Of a stretch of DNA of 9,156 nt, positions 6,631 through 9,156 are shown in pieces. Within the stretch, counting starts at the first letter, position 1. Each line of letters begins with the position of its first letter. A model generated the notes under the pieces. That model ran no database searches. It saw only the letters and a list, made by a program, of their open reading frames with translations, and was not told where the DNA came from. Source of the DNA: Pseudomonadota bacterium (GTDB lineage: Bacteria; Desulfobacterota; BSN033; WVXP01; G020346125); contig DAOVGJ010000155.1 in NCBI GenBank assembly GCA_030672465.1, positions 1-9,156 on the forward strand, in the 5' to 3' direction. The position numbers were made by a program, and so were the translations under genes.

Positions 6631-7137
6631 ATGACCAAATCGGTTAAAATGACCAGAAAACACAAAGATTTTTTTACTCCCCCGGAAGTTGCTGAGTTAG
6701 CCCATGTGTCCTCCCAGACGGTTAAGCGCTGGTTGGAGAAGAAGCTGTTGAAGGGGTACCGGGTGGGCCCATCGGGTCACTGGCGAATTCTTCTCCCCGA
6801 TCTGGTTGCCTTCATGCAAAGCCACGCAATTCCATTCCCGCCAGAGGCAGAGATTGGCTTCGATCTCGGGCAAATCTACAAGGCGTATATGGGTTTACCC
6901 CGGTGCTACGAATTCTTTGCCAGTGATCGTGGACATGTCATCCCCAGTCAACGGAAGAAGGAAAATCCTTGTGAGGGATGTTTAGTATTTCGGGTCGGCG
7001 CATTGGCTTGCTATGCCCTGAGGGAGGAAGTGGACCATCGGAAACTCTATTGCATCAGGCCGTGTGAGGAATGCGAATACTATCGGTTTGTGGGTGAAGG
7101 CATGAAGCGGACGGACAACGGGGCCTCGGATTCTTAG
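6631..7137 (+). CDS. Helix-turn-helix DNA-binding protein with cysteine-rich C-terminal domain
   Basis: A 168-residue protein. Residues about 13-64 form a MerR/excisionase-type helix-turn-helix with wing: FFTPPEVAELAHVSSQTVKR, a W34, then GHWRILLPDLVAFM. After a short linker comes a domain with seven cysteines: C92 (PRCYEFF), C114 and C117 (CEGC), C127, and C141, C145, C148 (CIRPCEEC followed by EYY), plus histidines 102 and 136. The spacing suggests a bound metal ion or Fe-S cluster. It has its own promoter and not the operon's, and it sits between the importer and the DUF169/exporter genes, so a metal- or redox-responsive regulator is likely (inference). No Shine-Dalgarno sequence precedes the ATG; a second in-frame ATG is at 6649. 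It ends in TAG. I know related proteins in deltaproteobacteria only as uncharacterised. Confidence 0.8.
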   Translation: MTKSVKMTRKHKDFFTPPEVAELAHVSSQTVKRWLEKKLLKGYRVGPSGHWRILLPDLVAFMQSHAIPFPPEAEIGFDLGQIYKAYMGLPRCYEFFASDRGHVIPSQRKKENPCEGCLVFRVGALACYALREEVDHRKLYCIRPCEECEYYRFVGEGMKRTDNGASDS

Positions 7138-7174
7138 GGGGAGAAGGCGATGGGATTACAAGGGGACGAGGGAC

Positions 7175-7216
7175 TCACTTCCTAGCCATTTCTGTGTCTA
7201 TGGCAAGCCTAAGTGA
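7175..7216 (+). pseudogene. Remnant of the 3' end of a third DUF364 gene
   Basis: In the frame ending with TGA at 7214-7216 the DNA reads SLPSHFCVYGKPK, closely matching the C-terminus GLNHFCAYGKPE of the DUF364 gene 700 bases upstream. Upstream of it the similarity stops, and no other DUF364 motif can be found between the helix-turn-helix stop and this point. It is therefore a fragment of about 10-14 codons with no start of its own, left by a duplication or an insertion. Confidence 0.6.
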
Positions 7217-7249
7217 TGAAATATCCCCCCTTTGGGCTTTTTCTTCATT
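7186..7249. repeat. Direct repeat, copy B, in the gap before the DUF169 gene
   Basis: This is the diverged second copy of 6486-6550. Similarity continues past the TGA stop into non-coding DNA (a C-rich run, then a T-rich run ending CATT), so the copied unit was DNA and the likeness is not just convergent protein sequence. The CCC-TTT-GGG-CTTTTT stretch at 7228-7241 might act as a weak terminator, but the stem is only 3 bp. Confidence 0.75.
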
Positions 7250-7275
7250 CTTTTCATCTATCTCCGGGGTTGGGC

Positions 7276-7304
7276 TTGAAAGTTGAGCTCAAGATACATA
7301 CAAT
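7276..7304 (+). promoter_or_regulatory. Predicted sigma70-type promoter with spacer palindrome, for the DUF169 gene
   Basis: TTGAAA (7276-7281), a 17-base spacer and TACAAT (7299-7304) each match the sigma70 consensus in five of six positions with optimal spacing. The spacer holds the perfect 10-bp palindrome TTGAGCTCAA (7283-7292), where MerR-type regulators usually bind. It should start transcription near 7311, giving an 80-base leader before the DUF169 ATG. Confidence 0.65.
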
Positions 7305-7341
7305 CAGCATGGGTTTCGAAAACGGCCCCGGCGTAGTCCCC

Positions 7342-7354
7342 TTTCAAATTGAAA
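7342..7354. promoter_or_regulatory. Possible operator TTTCAAATTGAAA in the DUF169 leader
   Basis: A perfect inverted repeat (TTTCAA, one central A, TTGAAA) lies 38 bases after the predicted -10 box and 35 bases before the DUF169 ATG. A palindromic TTTCGAAA occurs just upstream at 7314-7321. No known regulator is recognised from the sequence. Confidence 0.25.
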
Positions 7355-7389
7355 TAAGCTATAAAGAAACTTGAGGAGGTAATGGTAAA

Positions 7390-8175
7390 ATGGCAGATCT
7401 TGAAGCTTACCATGGGTATGGAGATGAGCTTGAAAGCCGGTTGCGATTAAAAACCTTCCCTTTAGGACTGAAATTGCTCGAAAATGAAGGCGATATCCCT
7501 GAGGGGTCCCAGAGACCCATCAGGGATTTTGGGCATCACTTGTCACTTTGCCAGGCTTTTCAGATTTCGCGCCGTGAGGGAACGGCAGTCGCGATGCTGA
7601 AAGAAGACAATTGGTGCCCTGAACCGGTTATAGGTTACGGGCTGGGAGAACCTCCGAAGTATTTCTTGGAGGGACACAATCGTTTCCCCCATGATGTGGA
7701 GACTCTGGAAGCCGGAAGCCATTATGCCCAGCAATTTCCTCGTTTGGAAGTAGGCAAGTACGTAGGTGTGGTCTCTGCTCCGCTGAGGACAGCCAATTTT
7801 GAACCTGATTTGGTTATGATTTATTGTGACTCAGCTCAACTAAGCCTGCTCCTTTTGGCGAGGGAATACAAAGAAGGATATGATCTTAAATGTTCCCTGT
7901 CTAGCCATGCTGCTTGCGTTTATGGAGTAGTGCCCGCTGTAATAAGTGGGGAATGTCAAGTTGCCATGCCATGCCGCGGCGACCACTATCGTGCAATGGC
8001 CGGAGATGATGAAATCATAGTTACAGTTCCCAAGGGGAGATTGGAAGATTTGATGGCAGGGCTCAAATATGTCAATTCGACTGGCTCTCGATTACCGAGG
8101 GGATATACATTCTTGCCGGAGTATCCCCAGCGGGAGAGTTATGAGAAGATAGCTAAAATGATGGGATACCTTTGA
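7390..8175 (+). CDS. DUF169 family protein (COG2043)
   Basis: A 261-residue, probably cytosolic protein of full family length. DUF169 hallmarks appear in order: YGDELESRLRLKTFPLGLKL near the N-terminus, IPEGSQRP, the LSLCQAFQISRREG motif (C54), EDNWCPEPVIGYGL (C76), YFLEGHNRFP, GVVSAPL, PDLVMIYCDSAQL (C146), and C168, C176, C189 and C195 in the SSHAACVYG to MPCRGD region. The recurring cysteines suggest a metal or Fe-S ligand role, but the family has no established function. AGGAGGT ends nine bases before the ATG, a strong site; an ATG at 7382 is too close to it and out of frame. It is expressed from its own predicted promoter and is followed after 52 bases by the CDF exporter gene, so the two probably form a unit linked to metal handling. 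Confidence 0.88.
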   Translation: MADLEAYHGYGDELESRLRLKTFPLGLKLLENEGDIPEGSQRPIRDFGHHLSLCQAFQISRREGTAVAMLKEDNWCPEPVIGYGLGEPPKYFLEGHNRFPHDVETLEAGSHYAQQFPRLEVGKYVGVVSAPLRTANFEPDLVMIYCDSAQLSLLLLAREYKEGYDLKCSLSSHAACVYGVVPAVISGECQVAMPCRGDHYRAMAGDDEIIVTVPKGRLEDLMAGLKYVNSTGSRLPRGYTFLPEYPQRESYEKIAKMMGYL

Positions 8176-8227
8176 CTTTGAAGGTGGGTTTTCGTGCCAT
8201 TCATCAGGTAAAAGGATACTCTGATCC

Positions 8228-9156
8228 TTGGAAGAAAGTGAGCGCATAGGATTTTACTCCATCGGGATCAACATCCTCCTGGTAGGGATAAAGTATGGTT
8301 TGGCAATCTTTTCGGGTTCCATAGCCCTGGTTGCCGATGCCATCCACTCCCTTTCAGATGTGGTTTCCGCAGCAACCGTTCTGGCGGGAATCAAGATTTC
8401 CAAGAGGAAATCCACGATATTCCCCTATGGTCTCTACAAGGTAGAAAATCTCGTCTCCCTCGTTTCATCGCTGTTCATCTTCTTCGCCGGTTATGAAATC
8501 GCCAAAAGCGTCTTTTCAGAAGAACAGAAGCTAAATACTGACCGCCTGCCAGTAGCCATGGCTGGAGTCCTTTTGACCATCCTCATCACCTTTCTCTTCT
8601 CGCGATATGAATTGCGCCGGGGAAGGGAGATAGGGTCTCCGAGCCTTATCGCCGACGCACAGCACATCAGGACCGATATGCTCTCTTCCGGGGTGATCTT
8701 TTTTGGCCTCCTCGGGGGATTGTTTCGCCTTCCACTGGACCGGGTGGCGGCGTTGGTTATGGTATTCTTCATCGGAAAGGCCGGATTGGTCATCTTCCTC
8801 GATGCTATTCGGGTGCTCTTAGATGCCTCTCTCGATTTTGAGACCTTGGATCGGGTGAAGAACACCATACTCGAAGACCGTAAAGTCGGTACGATCAACG
8901 CCCTTTGGGGAAGGAACTCGGGCCGTTTCAAGTTTATCGAGGCCGATATCATCCTCAAGGTGCATGATTTGGACCGGGCCCATGCCATCAGCAAGAGGAT
9001 CGAGCGAGAAATTAAAAAGAGGGTATCCAACGTGGACCATATCCTCATCCACTATGAGCCCCAAAAAAGGGAGACGAGAACGTGTGTTGTCCCTTTGGCT
9101 GGGGACAAGAGGACCATTTCCGACCATTTTGGGGATGCCCCCTATTTCTATTTGGC
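8228..9156 (+). CDS. CDF-family cation exporter with fused NifX-like domain, 3' truncated
   Basis: Residues about 7-200 form the membrane domain of a cation diffusion facilitator, an inner-membrane exporter of divalent metals by proton antiport. GSIALVADAIHSLSD in TM2 gives H40 and D44, and ADAQHIRTD in TM5 gives H146 and D150; H-x3-D in both helices is the pattern typical of zinc-type CDFs. A cytoplasmic ferredoxin-like domain follows (about 205-277, ending VDHILIHYEP). Then RTCVVPLAGDKRTISDHFGD (from about 284) is the opening of a NifX/NifB-type iron-molybdenum-cofactor domain, cut off by the window end. The start is TTG at 8228: an in-frame TGA lies at 8222, no ATG or GTG occurs before TM2, and EESERIGFYSIGIN matches CDF N-termini; AAAGGA lies about 11 bases upstream. 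Substrate assignment from motifs is tentative. Confidence 0.88.
   Translation, partial: MEESERIGFYSIGINILLVGIKYGLAIFSGSIALVADAIHSLSDVVSAATVLAGIKISKRKSTIFPYGLYKVENLVSLVSSLFIFFAGYEIAKSVFSEEQKLNTDRLPVAMAGVLLTILITFLFSRYELRRGREIGSPSLIADAQHIRTDMLSSGVIFFGLLGGLFRLPLDRVAALVMVFFIGKAGLVIFLDAIRVLLDASLDFETLDRVKNTILEDRKVGTINALWGRNSGRFKFIEADIILKVHDLDRAHAISKRIEREIKKRVSNVDHILIHYEPQKRETRTCVVPLAGDKRTISDHFGDAPYFYL

Noticed and set aside
8168..8192. Hairpin ACCTT-N8-AAGGT followed by GGGTTTT after the DUF169 gene
   Set aside because: The stem has only 5 bp, mostly overlapping the stop codon, and the T-run is short; the next gene probably continues the operon.
8491..9048. 185-codon open frame on the minus strand
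   Set aside because: It is antisense to the CDF gene, which has clear motifs in its own frame; the minus-strand product shows no family features.

Overview
The window looks like chromosomal DNA of an anaerobic bacterium. The gene content (COG0731-type radical SAM, DUF364 and DUF169 proteins, a CDF exporter fused to a NifX-like domain, a COG1237-type metallo-beta-lactamase-fold protein) is most familiar from Desulfobacterota (former Deltaproteobacteria). That assignment is an inference from families; no marker gene is present. All supported genes lie on the plus strand. Of ten complete stop codons, eight are TGA, two are TAG and none is TAA.

Layout. 1-258: the end of an MBL-fold hydrolase. 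302-1228: a radical SAM enzyme with a C-terminal winged helix. 1357-2004: a class I SAM methyltransferase, overlapping by ATGA with 2001-2723, a DUF4213/DUF364 protein (putative heavy-metal chelation family). 2744-2907: a MITE-like element with 17-bp imperfect inverted ends. 2923-5730: a compact ABC importer operon (periplasmic binding protein, permease, ATPase with a C-terminal TOBE-like region). 5752-6516: a second DUF364 protein of a different subtype, interrupted by one in-frame TAG. 6631-7137: a helix-turn-helix protein with seven cysteines. 7138-7389: an intergenic region holding a remnant of a third DUF364 gene and a good sigma70-type promoter. 7390-8175: a DUF169 protein. 8228-window end: a CDF metal exporter with the start of a NifX/NifB-type domain fused to its C-terminus, beginning at a TTG codon.

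How the genes may work together. An ABC importer sits between two unrelated-looking DUF364 proteins. Downstream are a cysteine-rich DNA-binding protein, a cysteine-containing DUF169 protein and a cation exporter. The coherent reading is a locus for uptake, intracellular handling, sensing and export of a metal or metal complex. The binding protein resembles TauA/SsuA/NMT1 receptors, so the ligand may be an organic molecule or metal chelate rather than a free ion. The ligand cannot be read from the sequence.

Most notable observations: the single amber codon that splits an otherwise well-conserved DUF364 frame; the roughly 64-bp diverged direct repeat that flanks the helix-turn-helix gene and contains the 3' end of a DUF364 gene; and the DUF169 promoter (TTGAAA-N17-TACAAT) with a perfect 10-bp palindrome in its spacer. 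No tRNA, rRNA, CRISPR array or intact insertion sequence was seen.
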